From Lachnospiraceae bacterium (GTDB taxonomy: Bacteria; Bacillota; Clostridia; Lachnospirales; Lachnospiraceae), in assembly GCA_017479285.1 (NCBI GenBank), contig JAFVCL010000005.1, forward strand, positions 1 to 43,572: a stretch of DNA of 43,572 bases, given 5' to 3'. Numbering within the stretch: the stretch's first letter is position 1; every line of letters starts with the position of its first letter. Of this stretch, positions 8,590 through 18,401 are shown piece by piece. A model generated the notes under the pieces. It had not been told where the DNA came from, ran no database searches, and saw only the letters and a program-made list of their open reading frames with translations. Made by a program: the position numbers and the translations under genes.

Positions 8590-9342
8590 CTATTCGATAT
8601 CCAGCTCAACGGGGCAATCATCCGAGCCCATTATATCGCAATGGATCTTCGCGTCCTTCAATCTGTCTTTGATCCTATCCGATGCAACGAAGTAATCTAT
8701 ACGCCATCCCACGTTATTCTCTCTTGCATGGGACATATATGACCACCATGAGTAGATGTCTGCCTTATCCGGGTAGAAATACCTGAAGGTATCTATGTAG
8801 CCGCTCTCCAAAACCTTTGAAAAGCACTCCCTCTCTTCATCGGTAAAGCCCGCATTACGATGGTTTGACTTCGGATTTTTAAGATCGATCTCCTTGTGCG
8901 CGACATTTAAATCTCCGCAGTAAATCACGGGTTTTGTTTTCTCCAGTCCGAGAATATAACCAAGAAAATCCTTCTCCCACTGCTGTCTGTATTCAAGCCT
9001 TGTAAGCTCCCTCTGTGAATTCGGAACATAGACGGTTATAAAATAAAAATCCCCGAACTCAAGAGTTATTACTCTGCCCTCATGGTCGTGCTCGTCCACT
9101 CCTATACCGTAAGTAACGCTTAAGGGCTCTTTTTTCGTAAATACCGCCGTCCCGCTGTATCCCTTCTTCTCGGCGTAATTCCAGTACTGGTAATACCCCG
9201 GAAGGTCAAGCTGCAGCTGTCCCTCGGAAAGCTTTGTCTCCTGAAGACAGAATATATCCGCATCAAGAGCATTAAAGCTGTCCATAAATCCTTTTCCCAT
9301 CACAGCTCTGAGTCCGTTTACATTCCAAGAAATTAATTTCAT
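8590..9342 (-). CDS. xth: Exodeoxyribonuclease III / AP endonuclease
   Basis: Base-excision repair enzyme that cuts at abasic sites and trims 3' ends. The 250-residue protein has the endonuclease/exonuclease/phosphatase fold: N8 in SWNVNGLR, E35 in LQETKL, the metal and phosphate site GDLNVAH, and WRIDYF near the end. The last motif reads SDDCPVEL where the family normally has SDHxPV, so the conserved catalytic His appears to be Asp. The ATG directly follows the stop codon of the upstream deaminase gene, so the two are translated from one message. Confidence 0.9.
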   Translation of the reverse strand: MKLISWNVNGLRAVMGKGFMDSFNALDADIFCLQETKLSEGQLQLDLPGYYQYWNYAEKKGYSGTAVFTKKEPLSVTYGIGVDEHDHEGRVITLEFGDFYFITVYVPNSQRELTRLEYRQQWEKDFLGYILGLEKTKPVIYCGDLNVAHKEIDLKNPKSNHRNAGFTDEERECFSKVLESGYIDTFRYFYPDKADIYSWWSYMSHARENNVGWRIDYFVASDRIKDRLKDAKIHCDIMGSDDCPVELDIE

Positions 9343-10638
9343 TTATCCGAGTATCCTCTCCGCTATGTTGTTGCAGCTCTCAAATATCTTTTCCGGATTC
9401 TCACCGATATTATAATTCCCGTTAAGATACAGTATCTTACCGCCGATCATCGTCATCAATACATTTTTCTTTCCGCCGCTGTAGACAATATTGCTTATAA
9501 GATCGTTCTCAGGCTGCATATTGGGCTGGTGAAGATCTATAAGTATTATGTCGGCGTACTTTCCGGCTGCAAGCGAATCCGCATCCTTCAGTCCGATTGC
9601 CCTTGCTCCGTTGACCGTTGCCATCTCAAGAACGGAAGATGCCTTTACTCCCCTGCCATTCCCGTCCTGAACTCCTCCGAGGACGCTGACAAGATACATT
9701 TCCCTAAACATATCAAGGGCATTATTGCTCGCTGCGCCGTCGGTTCCGATGGCTATGTTGAGTCCCTTTTCCAGCATCTTTGAAACAGGCGCTATACCGC
9801 TGGCAAGCTTAAGGTTCGAGCAGGGATTGGTCACAACGCTCACCTCCCTTTTGGCAAGGGTGTACATCTCCTCCCCGGAAAGATGTACTCCGTGGAATAC
9901 TCCGCCGCCGTACTCGAATAGTCCAACCCCTTCCAGAAACATTCCCGGCGTGATACCGTTTCTCGACTTGCAGTCCTCCACCTCTTCCTTTGTCTCGGAA
10001 AGATGGCAATAAAACGGCGCTCTGTACCTGTGTACAAGCGAATTTACTTTATGGATAAGCTCCTTTGAGCAGGTGTATTCCGCATGTATTCCGAGCCTGT
10101 AGCTTATAAGGGGATCAAAGTGGTTCAGTCTCTCGTATTCCTCAGCCATATTTTCGGGGCTCGAGGTGTGGTCGTTCACATTTCCGCAGAGCACACATCT
10201 CATTCCCGTATCCCTGCAGGCTTCCGCTATCGTATCCGGAGTAAGGTACATATCGAATATGGCGGTTGTGCCACCGGAAACATATTCCATAACGGCAAGC
10301 CTTGTGAGCTCATATATATCCCCGGAGGAGAGCTTTGCCTCATTTGGAAAAACCTTTTGTGTAAGCCATTCCCGGAGCGGAAGACCGTCCGCATAGGAAC
10401 GGAGGAATGTCATTCCCGAGTGGGTATGAGCATTTTTTAAACCGGGCATAAGGAGATTCCCCCCACAGTCCAGTTCATAGTCCCATTTTATATGGGGAAG
10501 CTCGGGTCCGGCCTCACTTATCTCCTCGTCGGTTCCGGTATAGGCGATACGGTCATTTTTTATCCATATCTCCCCGTTGAATATGTCCCTTCCCATTTCC
10601 ATTGTAAGCACTCTGGCGTTGTACAGGCGAATATTCAT
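9343..10638 (-). CDS. mtaD: 5-methylthioadenosine/S-adenosylhomocysteine deaminase-like amidohydrolase
   Basis: Metal-dependent amidohydrolase of the cytosine/MTA/SAH deaminase group; removes the amino group of adenosine-type substrates. Visible motifs are the metal-binding PGLKNAHTHSGM, HAEYTCS, CHLSETKEE, and the late Asp in IGTDGAASNN. An upstream in-frame GTG would add five residues, but it lies inside the GGAAGGA ribosome site. The ATG at 10638 has that site seven bases upstream and is preferred, giving 431 residues. It is directly followed by xth. Chlorohydrolase-type relatives share these motifs, so the exact substrate is an inference. Confidence 0.85.
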   Translation of the reverse strand: MNIRLYNARVLTMEMGRDIFNGEIWIKNDRIAYTGTDEEISEAGPELPHIKWDYELDCGGNLLMPGLKNAHTHSGMTFLRSYADGLPLREWLTQKVFPNEAKLSSGDIYELTRLAVMEYVSGGTTAIFDMYLTPDTIAEACRDTGMRCVLCGNVNDHTSSPENMAEEYERLNHFDPLISYRLGIHAEYTCSKELIHKVNSLVHRYRAPFYCHLSETKEEVEDCKSRNGITPGMFLEGVGLFEYGGGVFHGVHLSGEEMYTLAKREVSVVTNPCSNLKLASGIAPVSKMLEKGLNIAIGTDGAASNNALDMFREMYLVSVLGGVQDGNGRGVKASSVLEMATVNGARAIGLKDADSLAAGKYADIILIDLHQPNMQPENDLISNIVYSGGKKNVLMTMIGGKILYLNGNYNIGENPEKIFESCNNIAERILG

Positions 10639-10658
10639 AAAGATTCCTTCCACTTAAA

Positions 10659-10682
10659 AGAGAGCCTTGGTTAAGGCTCTCT
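10659..10682 (-). terminator. Terminator after the DUF3048 lipoprotein gene
   Basis: Perfect 10-bp stem (10659-10668 with 10673-10682) and a 4-base loop. TTTT follows on the minus strand; a run of T also follows on the plus strand. It sits just past the stop at 10690 and upstream of mtaD. Confidence 0.8.
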
Positions 10683-10689
10683 GCACTTT

Positions 10690-11889
10690 TTATTCAAACT
10701 CAATAAGATCCTGGTACTGATCCCAGATCAGACATATCCATGTTTTGCCCTGGTTAAATATTATTGGCTCCTGATTTGCATCATAATATTTAAAGGGTTC
10801 GGAGTCCACATCATTTCTCGTCCAATAGCCCGGTATAGCCTTGCCCTCGGTAAATACCCACGCAGGATTCAGACCGTTCATTCCGAAATCAAGATAATCT
10901 TTCTTGTTTTCATCATAGAATCTTCCGTTGGTTATCATAAACACAACATTGCGACAGGTAAGTGCCTCGTTATTATACTCATCTATCTGAGGTTCACCGA
11001 ACTGATATCTTGTATACAAATGTGTGGCGGCATCATAGATGAAATATGCCATAGCATGTCCGTATCCGCCGTTTGCTCCATTTTGGGTAAATCCGCCGGG
11101 TGCAAGCTTAACCGCATCCGCACAATCCTCATAAGTCACAGTGTAACCGTCCTGTGCAAAGGGGAACGGATCCTGATGGGTATCGGAATACTCCGTGCGA
11201 TAATTATGTCTCGCCACCGCAGCCTCATATCCGGAGATCGTCATAATTCCGGTGAACTCTGTGGCATAGCCCGCTGCCTTTCGCTCTTCATCACGGGCAA
11301 AGGCTTCATCCGAAGGATCGTCGATTCCCATAACCGCAGCGGAAATGTTATCAACTCTGTCCGAATTGAGGAAGGGACCCGCATAGGGAATGGCCAATCC
11401 CCAGTTGCAATATATCGCATCCAGAGCCATTGCCTCATAGATGAAATAATGTCTTGCGCTTCTTATCGGTCCGATATGATCGAGTTCGTCGTAGTCCTCA
11501 AATACTCCCATTATTCTCGAGCAACCCAGGGATTCCATCGGCGCTTCAAAATAAACGCTCGCTTTGGAGATTCCATACTGGGGAAGAGCGGGCTTGTTAT
11601 CCGGTATCATAACAGCCATAGGTCGTCTGTTTACGATAGCCTCATCCTTCCACTCTCCGGTAAGATAGCTCTGCTTTTTTCCGTCAACGACCGGTCTTTC
11701 GGTAATAATTGCCGCATCGGCAGCTCCAACCTCTATCTGATCCTCTACAGCTATGTTGCTATTGCTGTTCCCACTTTCTATCGGAGTCGGGGTAAGCTCG
11801 GGAAGAAGATCACCTGTATCCTTTGTGCAGGCTGTCAATCCGATGCTTGCAATAAGAACCAGTACAGCAGCGATGATTTGTTTTCTCAT
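10690..11889 (-). CDS. DUF3048 (YerB-like) lipoprotein
   Basis: Exported lipoprotein of 399 residues. The signal peptide ends in the lipobox LTAC with C21 as the lipid site, followed by a Thr/Pro/Ser/Asn linker. The DUF3048 hallmark is clear: NRRPMAVMIPDN, then YGISKASVYFEAP and HIGPIRSARHYFIYEA. The B. subtilis relative is YerB; the family function is not established. A weak AGGGA ribosome site lies before the ATG. It stands alone, with tRNA-Leu upstream on the same strand and a strong terminator downstream. Confidence 0.9.
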   Translation of the reverse strand: MRKQIIAAVLVLIASIGLTACTKDTGDLLPELTPTPIESGNSNSNIAVEDQIEVGAADAAIITERPVVDGKKQSYLTGEWKDEAIVNRRPMAVMIPDNKPALPQYGISKASVYFEAPMESLGCSRIMGVFEDYDELDHIGPIRSARHYFIYEAMALDAIYCNWGLAIPYAGPFLNSDRVDNISAAVMGIDDPSDEAFARDEERKAAGYATEFTGIMTISGYEAAVARHNYRTEYSDTHQDPFPFAQDGYTVTYEDCADAVKLAPGGFTQNGANGGYGHAMAYFIYDAATHLYTRYQFGEPQIDEYNNEALTCRNVVFMITNGRFYDENKKDYLDFGMNGLNPAWVFTEGKAIPGYWTRNDVDSEPFKYYDANQEPIIFNQGKTWICLIWDQYQDLIEFE

Positions 11890-11947
11890 ACTTACAGTCC
11901 CTAATAATCTTAAGTAATGATTCTCTTATATTTTTAAACAACAAAAA

Positions 11948-12031
11948 TGCTGGTGGCCGGACTTGAACCGGCACGGGATTGCTCCCGAGGGATTTTAAGT
12001 CCCTTGCGTCTACCTATTCCGCCACACCAGC
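11948..12031 (-). tRNA. tRNA-Leu (anticodon UAA)
   Basis: An 84-base class II tRNA. The acceptor arm GCTGGTG pairs with CACCAGC; the anticodon stem AGGGA/TCCCT encloses the loop CTTAAAA, so the anticodon is TAA; a long variable arm (CGGGAGCAATCCCG) and a T arm with GGTTCAAGTCC follow. CCA is not encoded. A T-run directly after the gene on the minus strand can terminate transcription. Confidence 0.95.
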
Positions 12032-12044
12032 AATTCAATCAGTG

Positions 12045-12073
12045 ATTTTAGCATATTTATATAAAAAAAGCAA
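12045..12073 (-). promoter_or_regulatory. Promoter of tRNA-Leu
   Basis: Minus-strand -35 TTGCTT (12068-12073), a 17-bp AT-rich spacer and -10 TAAAAT (12045-12050), 13 bases before the mature tRNA 5' end. Confidence 0.6.
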
Positions 12074-12113
12074 ATTAAGAATTCTTAACGTTCATAAAAT
12101 GTCAAAATAAGTT

Positions 12114-14213
12114 TTACCGGTCAAAGCGAAGGACTGTCGCGCTTGTAGCCGGAAGCTTTATCTTCAGCATACCTGTATGCAGAGGATGGACCGTTTCTGC
12201 GAGAGAATATCCCTTTTCCGTAGACTGGAATACAACCCTCATATTACCGCTTCTGTGAGTACCCACCTCCCAGGCGGCGATTTCCTTGTCAACCTCGTGG
12301 CTGTTGTTGTTTATAATGATAATACACTGCTCTCCGCGGCTGAATCTGCCGTATGCAATAAAATTGTAATCACTGCCCAGCTTCTTTATCGAACCGTCTC
12401 TGAGAACAGGATATTTCTTTCTAAGGGCGATTATATCTCTGTGGAACTGTATCATCTGCTGATCCTCGTGCCCCCAGGGGTATGTCCTTCTGTTGTCAGG
12501 GTCCGTAAAACCACAGACTCCCGCCTCATCACCGTAATAGATCGTAGGTGCTCCCGGCCAGGTCATCTGTATTACGACCGCTTCCCTGAACACTGCTTTA
12601 TTGATGCCTTCCTCCGCAGCCCTCGGTCCCAGGGTATTGGTACGCCCAACCTTATGGTTCGTGCGGGTAAGGAACCTCGAATGATCGTGGTTTGAGAGCT
12701 CGTTCATCGCCACCTGCCAGGTCGGCATCGTGAAGCTTGATGTATGGTGTATCATCGCTCCCCAGAAGCTCTCAGCGTTCCCGAGAAGATTCTCACGGAA
12801 ATCGTCGCTGTGTTTCTCCATTCCGGTAAGGAACCATGTAACCGGCTCCATAAAGGCGTCGTAGTTCATAACGGTATCCCACTCGTCGCCCTGCAGCCAG
12901 TCTCTCGTGCTGCCGTAATGCTCCGCAAGGATTATCGCATTCGGATTTGCCTCTTTTACTGCCTTCCTGAAATCCTTCCAGAACTTATGGTTAAACTCGG
13001 GGGAGTGTCCGAGGTCAGCCGCCACATCGAGTCTCCAGCCATCTGCATTAAACGGCGGTGAAACCCATTTTTTTCCTATATTGAGGATGTAATCATACAA
13101 CTCCTTTGACCCTTCATAGTTGAGCTTGGGAAGCGTATCATGCCCCCACCAGCCGTCATAAGTAGGGTTATAGGGCCATCTTGAATCGTCGTTGAACCTG
13201 AAGTAATACCTGTAGGGACTGTCCGAAGAAATAAAAGCTCCCTTGTCGTATCCATCGGCGTTTTCATAAATCCGCTCCCTGTCCATCCACTTGTTGAAGG
13301 AGCCGCAATGGTTGAAAACTCCGTCAAGGATAACCCTTATTCCGCGCTTGTGCGCCTCCTCGACAACCTTGGCGAACAGCTCGTCACTGGCGGTAAGATT
13401 GTTAAAGCTCGTTACTCTGCGGATATATCTCGTTGAAAGCCTGTTTTCCTTTGAACCGGGAGGAAGAAGCTCTCCTTCATCATCCACGATCTTACCGAAA
13501 TGGGGATCTATATGATCGTAGTCCTGTATATCATATTTGTGGTTAGAAGGGGAGACGAAAAGAGGGTTAAAATATATAACCTCAACTCCAAGTCCCTCGA
13601 TATAATCCATCTTGTCAAGCACACCCTGAAGGTCTCCGCCGTAGAAGCAGCGTACATCCATGCTTGCAGGATCCCTGCCCCACTCATCAACCTTTATTAC
13701 CGGCTCCCCGATATAGCAATACTCATTTGAAAGTACATCATTTGAGGGATCCCCATTGCAGAAACGGTCGACATAAATCTGGTACATTACCGCTCCCTTT
13801 GCCCATCCGGGAGTCGAGAAGCCCGGGATTATCCCGAAATTGTAATACTCATTAACATCCCTTGTGCAGCCTCTCATGTCATAATAGCAGACGAGATTTC
13901 CGGATCTTATCTCAAAATAGTAGCTGAATTTTTCATCTGTAAGACGAACCTCAACCTCATAGTAGTCGAAATGCACCGCGGTCTCAACCTTGCTCATAAG
14001 GTATTTCTGACCGTGCCATACAAGGAGAACATAATCCACATTGTTTTTTGCGGTTCTGAATCTTATCTTTACATTTGAAAAAGCGTCCGGTTCCGCGGGA
14101 GACACATATTCGGCGGAGGTATCGCTGAAAAGTGCTCTCGTGTTGAATACCTGGCGCATGGTGTTGATATATTTCTGATAATACAGTATTCGGTTGCGTT
14201 TTGATAAATCCAT
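12114..14213 (-). CDS. GH13 alpha-amylase family enzyme (neopullulanase/cyclomaltodextrinase type)
   Basis: Hydrolyses alpha-1,4 (and perhaps alpha-1,6) glucans inside the cell; no signal peptide is present. In 699 residues, an N-terminal beta-sandwich (about 1-130) resembling the neopullulanase N-domain precedes the (beta/alpha)8 barrel. Catalytic residues can be read: nucleophile D396 in DGWRLDVAAD, acid/base E431 in ILAEHYG, and D510 in LSNHDHS; VILDGVFNHCG is conserved region I. A beta domain ends the protein. The likely substrate is maltodextrin or cyclodextrin taken up by transporters outside the window. The ribosome site is weak (GAGA); a good promoter lies at 14267-14295. Confidence 0.9.
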   Translation of the reverse strand: MDLSKRNRILYYQKYINTMRQVFNTRALFSDTSAEYVSPAEPDAFSNVKIRFRTAKNNVDYVLLVWHGQKYLMSKVETAVHFDYYEVEVRLTDEKFSYYFEIRSGNLVCYYDMRGCTRDVNEYYNFGIIPGFSTPGWAKGAVMYQIYVDRFCNGDPSNDVLSNEYCYIGEPVIKVDEWGRDPASMDVRCFYGGDLQGVLDKMDYIEGLGVEVIYFNPLFVSPSNHKYDIQDYDHIDPHFGKIVDDEGELLPPGSKENRLSTRYIRRVTSFNNLTASDELFAKVVEEAHKRGIRVILDGVFNHCGSFNKWMDRERIYENADGYDKGAFISSDSPYRYYFRFNDDSRWPYNPTYDGWWGHDTLPKLNYEGSKELYDYILNIGKKWVSPPFNADGWRLDVAADLGHSPEFNHKFWKDFRKAVKEANPNAIILAEHYGSTRDWLQGDEWDTVMNYDAFMEPVTWFLTGMEKHSDDFRENLLGNAESFWGAMIHHTSSFTMPTWQVAMNELSNHDHSRFLTRTNHKVGRTNTLGPRAAEEGINKAVFREAVVIQMTWPGAPTIYYGDEAGVCGFTDPDNRRTYPWGHEDQQMIQFHRDIIALRKKYPVLRDGSIKKLGSDYNFIAYGRFSRGEQCIIIINNNSHEVDKEIAAWEVGTHRSGNMRVVFQSTEKGYSLAETVHPLHTGMLKIKLPATSATVLRFDR

Positions 14214-14266
14214 ATCTTTATCTCGCTTTACATCTTATCCGGGAAAACGATTTTTCCACAGAGACT

Positions 14267-14295
14267 ATTTTACTAAAAGTGGGGCAATTTATCAA
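14267..14295 (-). promoter_or_regulatory. Promoter of the GH13 gene
   Basis: Minus-strand -35 TTGATA (14290-14295), a 17-bp spacer and -10 TAAAAT (14267-14272). The leader is about 50 bases long. Confidence 0.65.
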
Positions 14296-14323
14296 TACCA
14301 CTTTAATGCTCCCGTTACCAATA

Positions 14324-14354
14324 GAAAAGGACAGCCGGGGAAGCTGTCCTTTTC
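14324..14354 (-). terminator. Terminator after ftsH
   Basis: Perfect 12-bp stem (14324-14335 with 14343-14354) and a 7-base loop. The stem ends in TTTTC on the minus strand but the following tail is not very T-rich. It lies 140 bases past the ftsH stop and just upstream of the GH13 promoter. Confidence 0.65.
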
Positions 14355-14493
14355 AAGAGAAGGTATTTCTTGGGGTATAGCAAAAAAACTAATGTATTGG
14401 GGTACGCTCATTATATTATCATACCCTTCTTTTGTATGTAAGGCTCACTTTACACAAATTTCACAACAAAGCGCTGGGCTTTTTGTGCAACTT

Positions 14494-16338
14494 CTACAAA
14501 ATTTCTCCCTCTTCCGGTGTAACCCCGCCAAAGAGCGCCTCAAATTCCTCTCTTGTTATCCTCTCTTTCTCTATAAGGAGCTCAGCACACTTATGAAGTA
14601 TCTCCTTATGAGACAGAATTATATCCTTTGCCTTTTTATAGCAATCGTCAATGATGGATTTTACCTCCCGGTCTATCTCGCTTGCAACCTCCTCGCTGTG
14701 GTTTTTTGCATGGGCAAGGTCGCGGCCGATAAATACCTCGTCATCGTCATCCTCGTAGCATATAACTCCGATATTCTCGCTCATACCAAAGCGTGTTACC
14801 ATCATCCTCGCGGTCTTTGTAGCCTTCTTAATATCGCTTGAAGCTCCGGTCGTTATATCTCCGAATATAATCTCCTCCGCTATCCTTCCGCCAAGAGAAA
14901 CCATTATATCCTGGAGCATCTTTCCCTTCGTAAGGTACATTTCGTCCTTCTCGGGAAGAGGCATCGTATAACCGCCCGCGCCGGGACCTGTCGGAATTAT
15001 AGAAACAGTATATACCGGTCCGACATCGGGAAGCACATGGAACAATATCGCGTGTCCCGCCTCATGATAAGCGGTGATCTTCTTTTCCTTCTCAGACACG
15101 ATCCGGCTCTTTTTCTCGGTTCCGATTCCGACTTTGATAAAGGATTTCCTTATATCCTCCATGGAGATGTACGCCTTGTTCTCCTTTGCGGCTCTTATTG
15201 CCGACTCGTTAAGAAGGTTCTCGAGATCCGCACCGGTAAACCCGACGGTCGTCCTCGCGATATCCTCGATATTTACATCATCTCCGAGAGGCTTGTTCTT
15301 CGAGTGAACTTTCAGGATGTCCTCTCTGCCCTTTACATCGGGTCTGCCGACCACTACCTTACGGTCAAACCTTCCCGGTCGTAAAATAGCCGGATCAAGT
15401 ATATCCACCCTGTTTGTGGCAGCCATAACGATTATTCCCTCGTTATCCTTAAAGCCGTCCATCTCAACAAGGATCTGGTTAAGAGTCTGCTCCCTCTCAT
15501 CGTGTCCGCCCCCGAGACCTGTTCCGCGCCTCCTTGCAACCGCGTCTATCTCATCGATAAAGACGATGCAGGGCGCTTCCTTCTTTGCGGTATCAAAAAG
15601 GTCTCTTACTCTGGACGCACCGACACCGACAAACATTTCAACAAAATCGGAACCCGAAATCGAGAAGAAGGGCACTTTGGCCTCTCCCGCAACAGCCTTG
15701 GCAAGAAGGGTCTTACCGGTTCCGGGACTTCCCTCGAGCATGATTCCCCTGGGAATCCTTGCCCCGAGCGCGGAATATTTTCCGGGATCCTTAAGGAAAT
15801 CAACTATCTCCGCGAGCTCTTCCTTCTCCTCTTTAAGTCCGGCAACATTCTCGAATGTTATCTTGCCGTCCTTTATGACCTCCGCGTTTATCTTTCCGAA
15901 GTTCATCATACGGGAGCTTCCGCCGCCACCCGCTGCCCCCGCGCTTCCCGCAAAGAGCATGATAAACATGAACACCACTGCAACAACAAGAACGACGAGG
16001 GGGATAAGCACATTAAATGTCCAGGTATTCCAGAAGCCATCCTTTACCACAGGATCAAATCCGTATTCACGAACCACTGCCTCTGCATCCGACACAGATG
16101 TCACATACAACCTCTGCGCGCTTCCGCTGCTCATCTCGACAGTAAAATACCCCGCGTTTCCTCCCTTGTCCGGAACGATCGTCACTTCCGAAACCTTTCC
16201 GGATTCCATATCATTCACAAACTGATCATAGGTGTACGGTGCCGCACTGTTTCTTACCACATTAAGGATTATCACGATTGCCACGATCACAAGCATAAAG
16301 ATAAGATAACCGCGAAATCCCCTTCTACTGTTGTTCAA
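14494..16338 (-). CDS. ftsH: ATP-dependent zinc metalloprotease FtsH
   Basis: Membrane-bound AAA protease for quality control of membrane and short-lived proteins. In 614 residues: membrane helix about 10-28, an extracellular domain, second helix about 107-131, AAA module with Walker A GSPGTGKT (203-210, usually GPPGTGKT) and Walker B VFIDEID (259-265), then the M41 protease domain with zinc motif HEAGH (425-429). The start codon is TTG, with AGGAGG eight bases upstream and no better ATG. It follows hpt by 15 bases and ends the hup-to-ftsH cluster. Confidence 0.96.
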   Translation of the reverse strand: MNNSRRGFRGYLIFMLVIVAIVIILNVVRNSAAPYTYDQFVNDMESGKVSEVTIVPDKGGNAGYFTVEMSSGSAQRLYVTSVSDAEAVVREYGFDPVVKDGFWNTWTFNVLIPLVVLVVAVVFMFIMLFAGSAGAAGGGGSSRMMNFGKINAEVIKDGKITFENVAGLKEEKEELAEIVDFLKDPGKYSALGARIPRGIMLEGSPGTGKTLLAKAVAGEAKVPFFSISGSDFVEMFVGVGASRVRDLFDTAKKEAPCIVFIDEIDAVARRRGTGLGGGHDEREQTLNQILVEMDGFKDNEGIIVMAATNRVDILDPAILRPGRFDRKVVVGRPDVKGREDILKVHSKNKPLGDDVNIEDIARTTVGFTGADLENLLNESAIRAAKENKAYISMEDIRKSFIKVGIGTEKKSRIVSEKEKKITAYHEAGHAILFHVLPDVGPVYTVSIIPTGPGAGGYTMPLPEKDEMYLTKGKMLQDIMVSLGGRIAEEIIFGDITTGASSDIKKATKTARMMVTRFGMSENIGVICYEDDDDEVFIGRDLAHAKNHSEEVASEIDREVKSIIDDCYKKAKDIILSHKEILHKCAELLIEKERITREEFEALFGGVTPEEGEIL

Positions 16339-16353
16339 AAGTCCTTCCTCCTA

Positions 16354-16881
16354 TCAATCGAACTTTACCACCCCGATATAAGGGAGGTTTCTGTATTTTT
16401 GATCATAATCAAGTCCGTATCCGACCACGAACTCATCGGGAATCTCAAATCCGGTATAGTCCACCTTTACATCGGTAACTCTTCTCGAGGGCTTGTCAAG
16501 GAGCGTGCAGAGCCTTAATGACGCCGGCTTTCTGTCACGCATCATCGAGAGAAGATAGCTGAGTGTCCTTCCGCTGTCCACTATATCCTCGACAATTATT
16601 ACATCCTTGCCCGCTATCGGCTCGTCAAGATCCTTCACGATCTTAACGACCCCGCTTGATTTTGTATCTCCTCCGTAGCTCGAAACAGACATAAAATCAA
16701 GGGATACGGGAACGGTTATCCTCTTTGCGAGCTCGCACAGGAAAAAGCTTCCTCCCTTCAGAACACAGATAAGATGTACTTCCTTTCCCTCATAGTCGCG
16801 GCTTATCTGTTCGCCGATCGCTTTGATCCTCTTATCAACCTCCTCCTCGGAGATCAGTCCCTCAATATGATGTGCTTCCAT
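16354..16881 (-). CDS. hpt: Hypoxanthine phosphoribosyltransferase
   Basis: Purine salvage enzyme that joins PRPP to hypoxanthine or guanine. The 175-residue protein has the PRPP-binding signature VIIVEDIVDSGRTL at 94-107 and an early LKGGSFF loop, both typical of HPRT. AGAGG precedes the ATG. It lies 11 bases after tilS and 15 before ftsH; tilS-hpt-ftsH is a widely kept order in Bacillota, and in B. subtilis TilS and HprT also act together on the ftsH promoter. Confidence 0.95.
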   Translation of the reverse strand: MEAHHIEGLISEEEVDKRIKAIGEQISRDYEGKEVHLICVLKGGSFFLCELAKRITVPVSLDFMSVSSYGGDTKSSGVVKIVKDLDEPIAGKDVIIVEDIVDSGRTLSYLLSMMRDRKPASLRLCTLLDKPSRRVTDVKVDYTGFEIPDEFVVGYGLDYDQKYRNLPYIGVVKFD

Positions 16882-16892
16882 TTTAAACCTCT

Positions 16893-18401
16893 TTAACTTT
16901 CCTTTTCGTATGTGACCTTATATACTTCCTTTGTTTCTTCTGTAACCTTTATATCGTCGCTTATGCGATAGCCCACCAGCCATAAACACTTGTCTTTGCA
17001 GGCCACAACCGGTATATTGTCCCTTGCCGCGGCAGGAACCTTGCAGTCAATAAGATAAGCCTTAAGGCTCTTTTTTCCAAAGCCTCCGCCCGGCCGGGAT
17101 ATCATAAAATAATCACCGGAGCATCTTTTCCTCATCTCAATATGCCCGTCTATTTTATCACAATCCAGCCATTTAGTATACTTATTTACATTCGCTTCAT
17201 CGCCAAGTTTTCTCAGAAAATCCTTATCCTTTGATACAAGCTCGCTCAAAGCGTATCTCTCGATCTTTATCCTCCCCTTTACCGGGTTATCTTCGTCAGC
17301 GGATCTTCCGTATGTCTTATTGTTTATGCCCTGCTTTTGTCCCTCCGGGTCTCCGTTACTTCCGGACTCTCCTGCAAGCATTTTTGTGCGGATAGCAACA
17401 AAACCATATTCTCTTACGGCAGCTATTCCTCTTGCAATATCTATGGAGCGGTTTCCCTCCCTTTCGGCAAGCTCCAGTATCTGCTCTACCTGGAGGGCTC
17501 CAAGATCTCTTCCACCGCCGGAAACCTCCTTAAGACACCTGTGGGCCACTCTCTTTTTAAGCGCGATATGGAGCTTTGAAAACTCTTTGATATCAATTTT
17601 CACCGTGATATTATTTCCTTTACCGGCTACTTCCACACATCTGTCAAAGCATTCCCCCGTAAGCGCGGATAACAGATCCTCCGTCTCCGCCATCATCCCT
17701 GCCACTTCGTTTATATGTTTTACAGCTCCGGAAGCTACCCTTTCAGCCTCCGGCAGGATATTATGCCTTATGCGGTTTCTCGCATATATATCAAGCTCAT
17801 TCGTGCAGTCATTTACCCAGCCTTCATTTCTGTTTCGCAGATATTCTTCGATTTCCTCTCTTCCGGCAAACAAAAGCGGACGGACTATGGCGTATCTCCC
17901 CTCCCTTAACGCAGGTATTCCGGCAAGTCCTTTTATTCCGCTGCCTCTGAACATTCTAAAGAGCACCGTCTCCGCATTATCATTCATATTATGAGCGACA
18001 GCGATCTTTATCCTTTCGTCGGCTAACCCTTTTTCTTTGCCTGCCTGCTCCGCTTCCGCGTAAAAAGCCTCATAACGGACCCGCCGTCCCGCTTCCTCCT
18101 CCGACATTCCCCACATTTCCGCCAGTGCGGGAACAACTTTTTTTACCACTCTGCAGCTAACCCCAAGCCTTTCGCATAGCTTTTCCACAAACCGTGCATC
18201 CTCGTCAGCTTCTCTTCTGATCCCATGGTTGACATGCACGACACGGATTTCAATGCCAAGTCTTTCTCTTAACCCGCACAACAAAAATAAGAGGCAAACC
18301 GAGTCCGCCCCTCCGGAAATACCGGCGATCAAACAATCGCCTTTCCCAATAAGATTTTTGGCCTCCGTATAGGAGGCCGCTTTTTCAAATAAATCGCTCA
18401 T
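16893..18401 (-). CDS. tilS: tRNA(Ile)-lysidine synthetase
   Basis: Modifies C34 of tRNA-Ile(CAU) to lysidine so that it reads AUA. The PP-loop SGGADS lies at 29-34, followed by HVNHGIRREAD, typical of TilS; the C-terminal TilS domain includes RCSGDYF and GGFGKKSLK. At 502 residues it is somewhat long because of a hydrophilic insert around residues 345-370 (GESGSNGDPEGQ and onward) between the middle and C-terminal parts. Its ATG overlaps the divIC stop by one base (TGATG) and lacks a clear ribosome site, so it is probably translated by coupling. Confidence 0.93.
   Translation of the reverse strand: MSDLFEKAASYTEAKNLIGKGDCLIAGISGGADSVCLLFLLCGLRERLGIEIRVVHVNHGIRREADEDARFVEKLCERLGVSCRVVKKVVPALAEMWGMSEEEAGRRVRYEAFYAEAEQAGKEKGLADERIKIAVAHNMNDNAETVLFRMFRGSGIKGLAGIPALREGRYAIVRPLLFAGREEIEEYLRNRNEGWVNDCTNELDIYARNRIRHNILPEAERVASGAVKHINEVAGMMAETEDLLSALTGECFDRCVEVAGKGNNITVKIDIKEFSKLHIALKKRVAHRCLKEVSGGGRDLGALQVEQILELAEREGNRSIDIARGIAAVREYGFVAIRTKMLAGESGSNGDPEGQKQGINNKTYGRSADEDNPVKGRIKIERYALSELVSKDKDFLRKLGDEANVNKYTKWLDCDKIDGHIEMRKRCSGDYFMISRPGGGFGKKSLKAYLIDCKVPAAARDNIPVVACKDKCLWLVGYRISDDIKVTEETKEVYKVTYEKES

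Noticed and set aside
10639-10653. GTG start for the MTA/SAH deaminase, five codons upstream
   Set aside because: The GTG overlaps the GGAAGGA ribosome site that serves the ATG at 10638.
11948-12031. tRNA-Leu as an attachment site of an integrated element
   Set aside because: No integrase, no repeat of the tRNA 3' end and no change in base composition on either side.
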